From: Pseudomonadota bacterium
GTDB taxonomy: Bacteria > Pseudomonadota > Gammaproteobacteria > Burkholderiales > Burkholderiaceae_D
NCBI GenBank assembly: GCA_023422955.1
Contig: JAFAGG010000040.1
Location: 1-17,665 of the forward strand
Direction: 5' to 3'
Length of the DNA: 17,665 nt
Shown here: positions 7,514 to 15,039 of the stretch, in pieces
How the letters are laid out: the number at the start of each line of letters is the position of its first letter
Numbering within the stretch: the first letter of the stretch is position 1
Position numbers and translations under genes: made by a program
Notes under the pieces: generated by a model
Databases searched by the model: none
Told to the model about the DNA's origin: nothing
The model's input: the letters and a program-made list of their open reading frames with translations, nothing else

Positions 7514-9214
7514 ATGAATCGAACAGTTATTCCAATTGCTGCGGTGCCGGTAGTGGATCGTGAGCGCCGGCGTGCAGCGCCGAAAGGTCGTCGGGTCGAT
7601 CCCAAGGCGCAATCGGAAGTGCGTGCCTTGCTGGGTGATGAATCCCGTCAGCGTGACTTGCTGATTGAGCACTTGCACAAGCTGCAGGATCATTTCGGCC
7701 ATCTTTCTTCGGCACACATGGCAGCTCTGGCTCAGGAAATGGGCCTGGCGCAAACCGAAGTGTATGAAGTCGCTTCGTTCTATCATCATTTCGATATCGT
7801 CAAGGAAGGCGACACTCCGCCGCAGGCGCTGACGATTCGCGTATGCGACGGCCTGTCGTGCGAAATGGCGGGCGCGCAGGACTTGCTGGCGAAACTGCCG
7901 GATATCCTGGGCAAGGACGTGCGCGTGATTCACGCACCTTGCGTGGGCCGCTGCGAAACCGCGCCGGTCGCCATCGTGCATCAGAATCCGGTTACCAACG
8001 CAACGATCGATAAAGTCGTTGAAACCGTCAAAGCCGGCGCGACCACGCACGTTGAAAAAGACCAGATCACTTTCGAAAAGTATGTCGCTGAAGGCGGCTA
8101 CGAATTGCTGAAAGAATGCATCTCCGGCACCCGCAATTCGGAAGACACCATCAAGGTGATGGAATCCTCCGGCCTGCGCGGTCTGGGCGGCGCAGGCTTC
8201 CCGGCCGGTCGCAAATGGCGCATCGTGCGCGATGCACTGGGTCCGCGCTTGATGGCGGTGAACATCGACGAAGGCGAACCCGGCACGTTCAAGGATCGCT
8301 ACTACCTCGAACGCGATCCGCATCGCTTCCTGGAAGGTATGCTGATCGCTGCATGGGCAGTTGGCATCGAATCCATCTATATCTACCTGCGTGACGAATA
8401 CCACGGCTGCCGCACGATGTTTGAAGCAGAGATCGCCAAGCTGAAAGCCAATCCGCCGATCAAGGACATGCCGGAAATCTCGCTGCGTCGCGGCGCCGGT
8501 GCCTACATCTGCGGTGAAGAATCCGCGATGATCGAATCGATCGAAGGCAAGCGCGGCATGCCGCGTCTGCGTCCACCCTATGTGGCGCAAGTCGGTCTGT
8601 TCGGTCGTCCTACGCTGGAACACAACTTCGAAACCCTGTACTGGGTTCGCGACATTATGCAAAAAGGCGCGGACTGGTTCTCGGGCCACGGCGCGAATGG
8701 CCGCAAGGGTCTGCGCTCCTTCTCGGTATCGGGTCGCGTGAAGAATCCTGGCGTGCATCTGGCGCCAGCCGGCATCACGATCCAGCAACTGATCGACGAT
8801 TACTGCGGCGGCATGCTCGATGGCCAGAAGTTCTACGGCTACCTGCCGGGCGGCGCATCGGGCGGCATCCTGCCGGCAACGATGAATGACATTCCGCTGG
8901 ACTTCGATACGCTGCAACCGTATGGCTGCTTCATCGGTTCGGCTTCCGTGATCATTCTGTCCGACAAGGATACGGCGGTGGATGCAGCGCGCAACATGAT
9001 GCGCTTCTTCCAGGACGAGTCCTGCGGTCAGTGCACGCCTTGCCGCGTCGGCACGGCTAAGAGCCTGGCTTTGATTCAGAAGCCCAAGTGGGACACGGCG
9101 CTGCTGGCCGAGTTGTCCAATGTGATGCGCGACGCCTCGATCTGCGGTCTGGGTCAGGCAGCACCGAATCCGGTGGATTGCGTGATCAAGTACTTCCCGC
9201 ATGAACTGGCCTAA
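7514..9214 (+). CDS. fdh1B: NAD-dependent formate dehydrogenase, beta subunit (NuoE-NuoF fusion)
   Basis: The 566-aa diaphorase subunit of a cytoplasmic, NAD+-reducing formate dehydrogenase. It fuses a NuoE-like thioredoxin-fold domain (about 30-175) with [2Fe-2S] ligands Cys111, Cys116, Cys143 and Cys147 to a NuoF-like domain (about 190-566). The latter has the FMN motif GLGGAGFPAGRKW (223-235), the NADH-binding segment around RRGAGAYICGEESA (325-338), and [4Fe-4S] cysteines 504, 507, 510 and 544 (ESCGQCTPC, ASICGLG). Its length and sequence fit the fused beta subunit of Methylorubrum extorquens FDH1; in Cupriavidus and Rhodobacter Fds enzymes the two parts are separate genes (fdsG, fdsB). 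It is the first gene of a two-gene operon, 18 bp before the alpha subunit, and is divergent from the ModE-like regulator. It contains no TTA, CTA or TCA codons, suggesting high expression. The symbol follows the M. extorquens usage; fdsB or fdhB could equally be used. Confidence 0.95.
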   Translation: MNRTVIPIAAVPVVDRERRRAAPKGRRVDPKAQSEVRALLGDESRQRDLLIEHLHKLQDHFGHLSSAHMAALAQEMGLAQTEVYEVASFYHHFDIVKEGDTPPQALTIRVCDGLSCEMAGAQDLLAKLPDILGKDVRVIHAPCVGRCETAPVAIVHQNPVTNATIDKVVETVKAGATTHVEKDQITFEKYVAEGGYELLKECISGTRNSEDTIKVMESSGLRGLGGAGFPAGRKWRIVRDALGPRLMAVNIDEGEPGTFKDRYYLERDPHRFLEGMLIAAWAVGIESIYIYLRDEYHGCRTMFEAEIAKLKANPPIKDMPEISLRRGAGAYICGEESAMIESIEGKRGMPRLRPPYVAQVGLFGRPTLEHNFETLYWVRDIMQKGADWFSGHGANGRKGLRSFSVSGRVKNPGVHLAPAGITIQQLIDDYCGGMLDGQKFYGYLPGGASGGILPATMNDIPLDFDTLQPYGCFIGSASVIILSDKDTAVDAARNMMRFFQDESCGQCTPCRVGTAKSLALIQKPKWDTALLAELSNVMRDASICGLGQAAPNPVDCVIKYFPHELA

Positions 9215-9232
9215 GGCGCGAAAGGATACGAC

Positions 9233-12064
9233 ATGAATGCGATTACCCGTAACGAAATGGCCCAACTGGATGCACCAGTGGTGACCTTTGAAATCAATGG
9301 CAAGCCGGTTTCCGGCACCGCCAATGAAACCATCCTGCAAGTCGCCAAGCGCGAAGGCATCGCCGTTCCGCACCTGTGCTACAAGGATGGCCTGGATACC
9401 GCCGGCAACTGCCGCGCCTGCGTAGTAGAAATCGACGGCGAACGCGTGCTGGCACCTTCGTGCTGCCGCCATCCGTCCAACGGCATGAAAGTGACCACCG
9501 ACAGCGAACGCGCCGTTGCTTCGCAAAAGATGGTGCTGGAACTGCTGCAGTCGGATATGCCGGAGAAAGACTACACGCGCAAGAATGAAGTGGACTTCTG
9601 GTCCGAAAAACTCGGCCTGGGCAAACCACGCTTCGAATCGCGCGGTCAGTGGGTCGCTGATCTGTCGCACCCGGCGATTGCGGTCAACCTGGACGCGTGT
9701 ATTCAATGTACCCGTTGTCTGCGTGCCTGCCGCGACGAGCAGAACAATGACGTGATCGGCCTGGCCTTCCGCGGCGAAAGCGCGAAGATCGTGTTCGACA
9801 TGGACGATCCTATGGGCGCCTCTACCTGCGTAGCTTGCGGCGAATGCGTACAAGCCTGCCCGACCGGCGCGCTGATGCCGGCACGCGATGCGGCGCTGGC
9901 TGCACCGGACAAGAAAGTGGCGTCGGTCTGCCCGTTCTGCGGCGTCGGTTGCCAGCTGACCTACAACGTCAAGGACGACAAGATCACCTACGTGGAAGGC
10001 CGCGATGGCCCGGCCAACCTGAGCCGCCTGTGCGTGAAGGGCCGCTACGGTTTCGACTATGCGCACCATCCGCACCGCCTGACCAAGCCGCTGATCCGTC
10101 GCGCCGATGCGCCGAAATCCGGCGACTTCGTGATGGATCCGGATCATGTGATGGACGTGTTCCGTGAAGCGACCTGGGAAGAAGCGCTGGAGTTTGCCGC
10201 TGGTGGTCTGCGCAACATTCGCGATACCCATGGCAAGAAAGCGCTGGCAGGTTTCGGTTCCGCCAAGGGTTCGAACGAAGAAGCCTACCTGTTCCAGAAA
10301 CTGGTTCGTACCGGCTTCGGCTCCAACAACGTCGACCACTGCACCCGCTTGTGCCATGCATCGTCTGTCGTGGCGCTGCTGGAAGGCATCGGTTCCGGCG
10401 CCGTGTCCAACCCGGTGATGGACGTAGCCAAGGCTGAAGTGGTGATCGTAATCGGCTCCAACCCGACCGTGAACCACCCGGTTGCCGCGACCTTCATCAA
10501 GAACGCCGTCCGTAACGGCACCAAGCTGATCGTGATGGATCCGCGCCGCTCCGAACTGGGCCGCGTTGCGCATCGCTTCATCCAGTTCAAGCCGTCCACC
10601 GACGTGGCGCTGCTGAATGCGATGATGCATGTGATCGTGACCGAGAACCTGGTGGACAAGGACTTCATTGCCAGCCGTACTGAGGGCTATGAAGAGGTCA
10701 AGAAGAATGTCGAGAACTACAGCCCCGAGAAGATGGCGCCGATCTGCGGCATCGATGCCGAGACCATCCGCTACATCGCTCGCCTGTACGCCACCTCCAA
10801 GGCTTCCATGATCCTGTGGGGCATGGGCGTATCCCAGCACGTACACGGCACCGACAATGCGCGCTGCCTGATCGCACTGGCGCTGATGACCGGTCAGATC
10901 GGCCGTGACGGCACCGGCCTGCATCCGCTGCGCGGCCAGAACAACGTGCAGGGTGCATCTGACGCCGGCCTGATTCCGATGGTGTACCCGGATTATCAGC
11001 GCGTGGATGATCCAGGCGTACGTGCCAAGTTCGCCAAGGCGTGGAATGTATCGGAAGACTCGCTGGACGCGACTCCTGGCCTGACCGTGGTGGAAATCAT
11101 GCACGCGATCAAGGAAGGCAAGATCCGCGGCATGTTCGTGCAGGGTGAAAACCCGGCCATGTCCGATCCGGATGCCAACCATGCGCGTGAAGCCTTGGCA
11201 GCACTGGACCACCTGGTGGTGCAGGATATCTTCCTGACCGAAACCGCTTATCTGGCCGACGTGGTCCTGCCGGCATCGGCCTTCCCCGAGAAGACCGGTA
11301 CCTTCACCAACACCGACCGTATCGTGCAGATGGGCCGCCAGGCGATCAATCCTCCGGGTGACGCCAAACAAGACTTGTGGATTCTGCAGGAAATGGGCAA
11401 GCGCCTGGGCCTGGACTGGAACTACCAGCACGTGTCGGAAGTCTTCGACGAAATGCGCAAGACCATGCCAAGCATTGCCGGCATGACCTGGGACAGGCTG
11501 GAAGCAGAACACTCGATCACCTATCCTTGCGAAAAAGAAGGCGATCCGGGCGAACCGGTGGTGTTCATCGACAGCTTCCCGCGTCCGTCCGGCAAGGCCC
11601 GTTTCGTACCGGCCGACATCATCCCGGCAGCAGAACGTCCGGATGAGGAATATCCGTTCGTGCTGATCACCGGCCGTCAGCTGGAACACTGGCATACCGG
11701 TTCCATGACCCGTCGCGCGACGGTGCTGGATGCGCTGGAACCGGATCCGACTGCGCTGGTCCATCCGCTGGATCTGGCGGCCATGGGCGGCAAGCCGGGC
11801 GATGTCTTGACCCTGGAATCGCGTCGCGGCAAGGTAACTTTGTATGCACGTGCGGATGAAGGTACGCCGCGCGGGGCAGTGTTTGTACCGTTTGCTTATT
11901 ACGAAGCGGCGATCAACACGCTGACCAATGCAGCACTGGATCCGTATGCGAAGATCCCGGAATTCAAGTACTGCGCAATCCGGGTCAATCTGGGCGGCGA
12001 TGCTCCTGTCATCACGTCTTATGGTGGCGGACAAATCCTCCAGGCAGCTCTGGAAACGCAATAA
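9233..12064 (+). CDS. fdh1A: NAD-dependent formate dehydrogenase, alpha (catalytic, Mo/W-bisMGD) subunit
   Basis: The 943-aa catalytic subunit, oxidising formate to CO2 at a molybdenum or tungsten bis-pterin cofactor. In order: a ferredoxin-like [2Fe-2S] domain (Cys49, 60, 63, 77), two [4Fe-4S] motifs (CIQCTRCLRAC, 156-166; CVACGECVQAC, 199-209), the molybdopterin-oxidoreductase [4Fe-4S] motif (Cys233, 236, 240, 267), then the cofactor domains to about 810 and a C-terminal dinucleotide-binding domain from about 800 (ITGRQLEHWHTGSMTRR). The active-site residue is Cys374 followed by His375 (HCTRLCHASS), where E. coli FdhF has selenocysteine. No cysteine occurs between 78 and 156, so the His/Cys3 cluster of NuoG is missing. 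The ribosome site AAAGGA (9221-9226) is six bases from ATG 9233. The Fds accessory genes (fdsC/fdhD, fdsD) are not in the window. Confidence 0.95.
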   Translation: MNAITRNEMAQLDAPVVTFEINGKPVSGTANETILQVAKREGIAVPHLCYKDGLDTAGNCRACVVEIDGERVLAPSCCRHPSNGMKVTTDSERAVASQKMVLELLQSDMPEKDYTRKNEVDFWSEKLGLGKPRFESRGQWVADLSHPAIAVNLDACIQCTRCLRACRDEQNNDVIGLAFRGESAKIVFDMDDPMGASTCVACGECVQACPTGALMPARDAALAAPDKKVASVCPFCGVGCQLTYNVKDDKITYVEGRDGPANLSRLCVKGRYGFDYAHHPHRLTKPLIRRADAPKSGDFVMDPDHVMDVFREATWEEALEFAAGGLRNIRDTHGKKALAGFGSAKGSNEEAYLFQKLVRTGFGSNNVDHCTRLCHASSVVALLEGIGSGAVSNPVMDVAKAEVVIVIGSNPTVNHPVAATFIKNAVRNGTKLIVMDPRRSELGRVAHRFIQFKPSTDVALLNAMMHVIVTENLVDKDFIASRTEGYEEVKKNVENYSPEKMAPICGIDAETIRYIARLYATSKASMILWGMGVSQHVHGTDNARCLIALALMTGQIGRDGTGLHPLRGQNNVQGASDAGLIPMVYPDYQRVDDPGVRAKFAKAWNVSEDSLDATPGLTVVEIMHAIKEGKIRGMFVQGENPAMSDPDANHAREALAALDHLVVQDIFLTETAYLADVVLPASAFPEKTGTFTNTDRIVQMGRQAINPPGDAKQDLWILQEMGKRLGLDWNYQHVSEVFDEMRKTMPSIAGMTWDRLEAEHSITYPCEKEGDPGEPVVFIDSFPRPSGKARFVPADIIPAAERPDEEYPFVLITGRQLEHWHTGSMTRRATVLDALEPDPTALVHPLDLAAMGGKPGDVLTLESRRGKVTLYARADEGTPRGAVFVPFAYYEAAINTLTNAALDPYAKIPEFKYCAIRVNLGGDAPVITSYGGGQILQAALETQ

Positions 12065-12296
12065 GACCTTGAGCTGAAACAAAAAGCCGCACGGTTAACG
12101 CCGTGCGGCTTTTTTATTGCCGCTCTTGTTCTGCAAAACGTGGTTTTCTTGTCGCCAGCATTCTCTGCTGCAAAAGCCATTGTTCCAGCTCAAATAATTT
12201 CCTCCTGCTTCCGGTAGCGTATGCCTTCCTGGCCGGGGCAAGCCTGCTGCCCCGCCGCTTGTGCAAGCGCATTCCGCTTCAATCAAGGAGGCAGCG
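12065..12296. other. Intergenic region with terminator and leader hairpins
   Basis: This 232-bp region holds the formate dehydrogenase terminator and, near its right end, two small hairpins upstream of the TatD-like gene, at 12234-12254 (arms CGGGGCA/TGCCCCG, 7-nt loop) and 12256-12269 (CGCTTG/CAAGCG, 2-nt loop). The hairpins end 15 bp before the ribosome binding site AAGGAG (12285-12290). A promoter for the downstream gene should be here, but no convincing consensus is visible. Confidence 0.45.
12081..12115 (+). terminator. Intrinsic terminator of the formate dehydrogenase operon
   Basis: A 14-bp perfect stem (AAAAAGCCGCACGG, 12081-12094, against CCGTGCGGCTTTTT, 12101-12114) around a 6-nt loop, with a run of six Ts. 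It begins 17 bp after the alpha-subunit stop. The A-run on the left side would also permit termination on the other strand. Confidence 0.95.
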
Positions 12297-13202
12297 ATGT
12301 CCATTTATATCGATTCCCATATTCACACCAGTGCCCGCACCCAGGATGAAATGGCGGCGATGAAGGCAGCCGGCATTGTGGCGGTCATAGAACCGGCCTA
12401 CTGGCGCGCCGAACTGCAAGGGCAAGACCATACGCTGCACGATTATTTCAACCGCCTGGTCGGATGGGAGCGCTATCGCGCCAGCCAGTCCGACCTCTGC
12501 CATTACTGCACGGTAGGCTTGAGCCCGAAGGAAGCGAATCATCCGCAGATGGTGGAACAGGCGCATGTCGCCCTACCGCTGTATGCCGCCAATGAAGGCG
12601 TGGTGGCGATAGGAGAAATCGGATTCGAGGACATGACGGCCAGCGAAGAAACGATGTTTCGCATGCAGTTGCGCCTCGCGAAAGAACATGGCCTGCCGGT
12701 ACTGGTGCGCACGCCGCAGCGTAACAAGCAGGCGGCAACGCTGCTCAGCCTGCGCTTGTGCGAAGAGGAAGGCATGCCGGCGCATCAGGTCATCATCGGC
12801 CAGGGCAACGAGGAAACGCTGCCGCATATCTTTGCGCAGGGCTACTGGGCGGCGCTGAGCCTGTGTTCGGTCAATGGCATGTCCTGCGACACCCTCGTCA
12901 ATACGGTGGCGCGTTATGGCGGCGAGCGCATCATGATCAATAGCGCGGCCGAATGGGGCTGGGGCCATCCGCTGGCGGTGCCGGGCATTGCGGAACTGAT
13001 GGCGCAACGCGGCATCCCGCCGGAAATGATACATGTCGTCTGTTATGACCATTCGCTGACGGCTTACGGCAGTAGCGGCCGCATGACGGAAGCGGACTGG
13101 CTGACATCGCCGGCAAGATCGGCCGGCCTCGAATCGGCAGAACTGGCGGCGCAGTTCGAAGCACAACAAGCTCTTCCTGCAGACGCGCTGGACTCGCGCT
13201 GA
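12297..13202 (+). CDS. TatD-superfamily protein, EboB-like, with altered metal ligands
   Basis: A 301-aa TIM-barrel-type amidohydrolase-fold protein. The start is fixed by a strong AAGGAG six bases upstream of ATG 12297. The sequence follows the EboB-like TatD subfamily throughout: IDSHIHT (5-11), VIEPAYW, a YFNRLVGWERYRA segment, TVGLSPKEAN, GEIGFEDMT (106-114), and PLAVPGIAELM near the end. TatD enzymes are metal-dependent nucleases or hydrolases. Here His8, His10 and Glu107 are kept, but the later ligands as I align them are changed: VRTPQR has Arg138 where family members have His, IGQGNEE has Gln169 in place of a DHN-type His, and AAEWGWG has Glu219 in place of Asp. Activity may be lost or altered. 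No other ebo genes (EboA, UbiA-like EboC) are adjacent. It is convergent with the FRG gene, 39 bp apart. Confidence 0.8.
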   Translation: MSIYIDSHIHTSARTQDEMAAMKAAGIVAVIEPAYWRAELQGQDHTLHDYFNRLVGWERYRASQSDLCHYCTVGLSPKEANHPQMVEQAHVALPLYAANEGVVAIGEIGFEDMTASEETMFRMQLRLAKEHGLPVLVRTPQRNKQAATLLSLRLCEEEGMPAHQVIIGQGNEETLPHIFAQGYWAALSLCSVNGMSCDTLVNTVARYGGERIMINSAAEWGWGHPLAVPGIAELMAQRGIPPEMIHVVCYDHSLTAYGSSGRMTEADWLTSPARSAGLESAELAAQFEAQQALPADALDSR

Positions 13203-13241
13203 GTCGCTGGCCCCTTAGTTGCTGGCCCCTCACCCCCCGGC

Positions 13242-14090
13242 TCAATCAATGCGCCGCGCATAGTGGCGCCGCAACCATTTGCTCAGCCCGTCCAGGCCGG
13301 GAAACAGCACGCGCTCCGTGATATTGGCCTGGTCCATCTTGTCGCGTATCTCCCACTTCAGTTCAGCCGGGATGATGATCTTCTTGTAAAGCGCAGCGCT
13401 TTCTTCCCCCTGCCCCTGCCTGTGCTCCATTTCCTCCAGCACCGCATTCAGGCTAGGCACCGTCTGCTCGCCTTCCTTGCGGGGTGAAGACATGATGGAA
13501 AACAGCGCCACCTGGTTGACGATGCGATCATCCAGCGACGGCGGCTCCAGGAAGATGACAAAGGACGCTTCCTGCAAACCGTCAAATTCCTCCAGCGTCG
13601 GCACCACGTCATCCAGCAGCGCCACGGAAAACACGCTCTTGCGATATTGCTCCAGCTTCATGGCCAGCCTTTCCGGCAGATGCCTGTTGGTCTCGCCGTA
13701 ATCGATGCACCACACCACGCCATCGGTCACGCGCTGATCCGTTCCCATGTCCGAAGTTGCAAAATGCAAGGCGACATAAGGCGAGTAGGTCCAGTCCAGC
13801 AAACGCGTCGGCAAACCGTGATGCTGCGCGACCGCCAGCCAGTTCCACACCGAATTGGCGGTCCAGAGATTGGACGGCGCATACTGGATGAAGTCATTCA
13901 GCAGCAGATTTTCGATAGCGATGTAATGGCTGCCCATGCGCATCAGGCCCGGTATCAGCAGCCCTTCCACGCGGCACTGGCCGCGAAACGCATGCCGTGG
14001 ACGATGGCGCTTCAACGCGACATTCCAGGAATCCGCATACAGCTGTTCCATCAATTCCGTCCAGCTTTGCACTCGAATTTCTCTTGCCAT
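13242..14090 (-). CDS. FRG-domain protein
   Basis: A 282-aa cytoplasmic protein with a clear FRG domain. The namesake motif is Phe35-Arg36-Gly37 (HAFRGQ), followed by LIPGLMR (45-51), a conserved glutamate region (AIENLLLNDF) and the hallmark QHHGLPTRLLDWTYSP at 89-104 with LHFA after it. The C-terminal half (about 150-282) is less recognisable and includes a charged helix (LNAVLEEMEHRQGQGEE). FRG proteins are widespread, often near mobile or defence genes, but no biochemical role is firmly established as far as I know. The start ATG 14090 has AAAGGA about ten bases upstream. It is transcribed divergently from the hemerythrin gene (170 bp apart). Mobile-element genes are absent nearby, so its setting gives little help on function. 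Confidence 0.88.
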   Translation of the reverse strand: MAREIRVQSWTELMEQLYADSWNVALKRHRPRHAFRGQCRVEGLLIPGLMRMGSHYIAIENLLLNDFIQYAPSNLWTANSVWNWLAVAQHHGLPTRLLDWTYSPYVALHFATSDMGTDQRVTDGVVWCIDYGETNRHLPERLAMKLEQYRKSVFSVALLDDVVPTLEEFDGLQEASFVIFLEPPSLDDRIVNQVALFSIMSSPRKEGEQTVPSLNAVLEEMEHRQGQGEESAALYKKIIIPAELKWEIRDKMDQANITERVLFPGLDGLSKWLRRHYARRID

Positions 14091-14260
14091 GCGTCGCTCA
14101 TCCTTTCAGCAGCTATCCGGCCTCTGCAACTCTGACCGCCGCCGCCCGCCAAAATGCCGGCTGACGCGAACTTCCTTGATGCACACCCTCTTTTACGCCA
14201 GGCACAATGTTTGCACTGACTGCACCATCACGATTCACACCCTGCCTGAAGGATGCTTTC

Positions 14261-14839
14261 ATGAAATTTTTCAATTCTGTCGTGCCGTCCATTACCACGA
14301 TGATCAGAATGGACCATACCCATGTCCTGTCCATCTTTCACAAATACAAGATGCATGACGACCCGGAAACCAAGCGCGGCCTGGTCAATTCCGCCTGCAT
14401 CGCGCTGGAGATTCATGCGCAGCTTGAAGAGGAAATCTTTTATCCAGCCATGCGCGGCGGGCCGGTGGACACGGCACTGGTGGAAAAAAGCATTCCTGAA
14501 CATGATGAAATGAAAAGGCTGATCGCCGATCTGCAGCGCATGGAACCGACCGATCTTGGGTATGACCAGACTTTCATGGAGCTGATGCGCGATGTCATCC
14601 ATCACGTGGCCGATGAAGAAACCACCTTGCTGCCGGATGCCGAACGCCTGATCCCGGAGCGCCTGTCCGAACTGGGTGCGCAAATGACCAAGCGCCGCAT
14701 TGAACTGCTCAAGCCGCGCGCCGGGGAACTGGCCGCCAACACTGCCAAAGGCATGCCCAAGACAACGGTATTGCTGGCGGCAAGCGCGGTGGTAGCGGGC
14801 AGTTATGCGATGCGGCGCGTGATGCGACGGCAGGCATGA
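14261..14839 (+). CDS. Hemerythrin HHE-domain protein with C-terminal membrane anchor
   Basis: A 192-aa protein predicted to bind a non-heme di-iron centre. The ligand pattern is visible: Asp18-His19, His52-xxx-Glu56, His81 (PEHDEMK) and His115-xxx-Glu119 (HHVADEETTLLP). Bacterial hemerythrins sense, store or scavenge O2, NO or iron; which applies here cannot be told. After the four-helix domain, residues about 163-185 form a hydrophobic stretch (TTVLLAASAVVAGSYAM) ending in a basic RRVMRRQA tail, which suggests a membrane anchor with the iron domain on the cytoplasmic side. ATG 14261 is chosen because AAGGATG lies just upstream; an earlier in-frame ATG at 14207 has none. Its stop codon overlaps an ATG that opens a umuC remnant. 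Confidence 0.88.
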   Translation: MKFFNSVVPSITTMIRMDHTHVLSIFHKYKMHDDPETKRGLVNSACIALEIHAQLEEEIFYPAMRGGPVDTALVEKSIPEHDEMKRLIADLQRMEPTDLGYDQTFMELMRDVIHHVADEETTLLPDAERLIPERLSELGAQMTKRRIELLKPRAGELAANTAKGMPKTTVLLAASAVVAGSYAMRRVMRRQA

Positions 14840-15039
14840 AGATGGGCGTCAAGCTCGTGGATATCGCGCCAGCGGCCATAACGCAAGATGAGCCTGACTT
14901 CGGCAACGGCGATTTTCCAAACAAGGCCACACTGATGGCAACCGTGGATGCGAACAAGCCGCGGTTCGGCCGAGGAACCGTCGGCATTGGAGCGGCGACG
15001 TCCTTTCACGGCTTCATTGTTTCCCAAGCGTTGGTTTAA
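14836..15039 (+). pseudogene. Remnant of a UmuC-type polymerase C-terminus (DUF4113)
   Basis: A 67-codon open frame that begins inside the hemerythrin stop codon (ATGA overlap). Residues about 2-52 match the DUF4113 C-terminal tail of UmuC-type Y-family polymerases: KMGVKLVDIAPA corresponds to the usual KAGVMLxDLxPA, and LMATVDANKPRFGRGT to the LMxxxDxxNxxxGRGT segment that E. coli UmuC also has. The rest of the domain (W-x-M-R ... SPRYTTRW) is absent and the frame drifts into unrelated sequence from about 15000. The whole catalytic part of the polymerase is missing upstream. It is best read as a decayed fragment left by deletion or rearrangement, not a working gene. Confidence 0.7.

Noticed and set aside
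10352..10354. Possible selenocysteine at the formate dehydrogenase active site
   Set aside because: The codon is TGC (cysteine), not TGA; no selenocysteine insertion element is needed.
7355..12082. Very long minus-strand open frame (1575 codons) opposite the formate dehydrogenase genes
   Set aside because: It is codon-for-codon antisense to two well-identified genes and open only because those genes avoid TTA, CTA and TCA. Its translation is rich in His, Arg, Gln and Val without family motifs, and it runs from the terminator into the control region.
13206..13230. Short direct repeat GCTGGCCCCT (13206-13215 and 13221-13230) between the TatD-like and FRG genes
   Set aside because: Only 10 bp and two copies in a GC-rich spacer; no reason to consider it functional.
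14091..14260. Candidate promoter TTGATG/CACAAT upstream of the hemerythrin gene
   Set aside because: The spacer would be 21 bp, too long for a sigma-70 promoter; no better pair was found.
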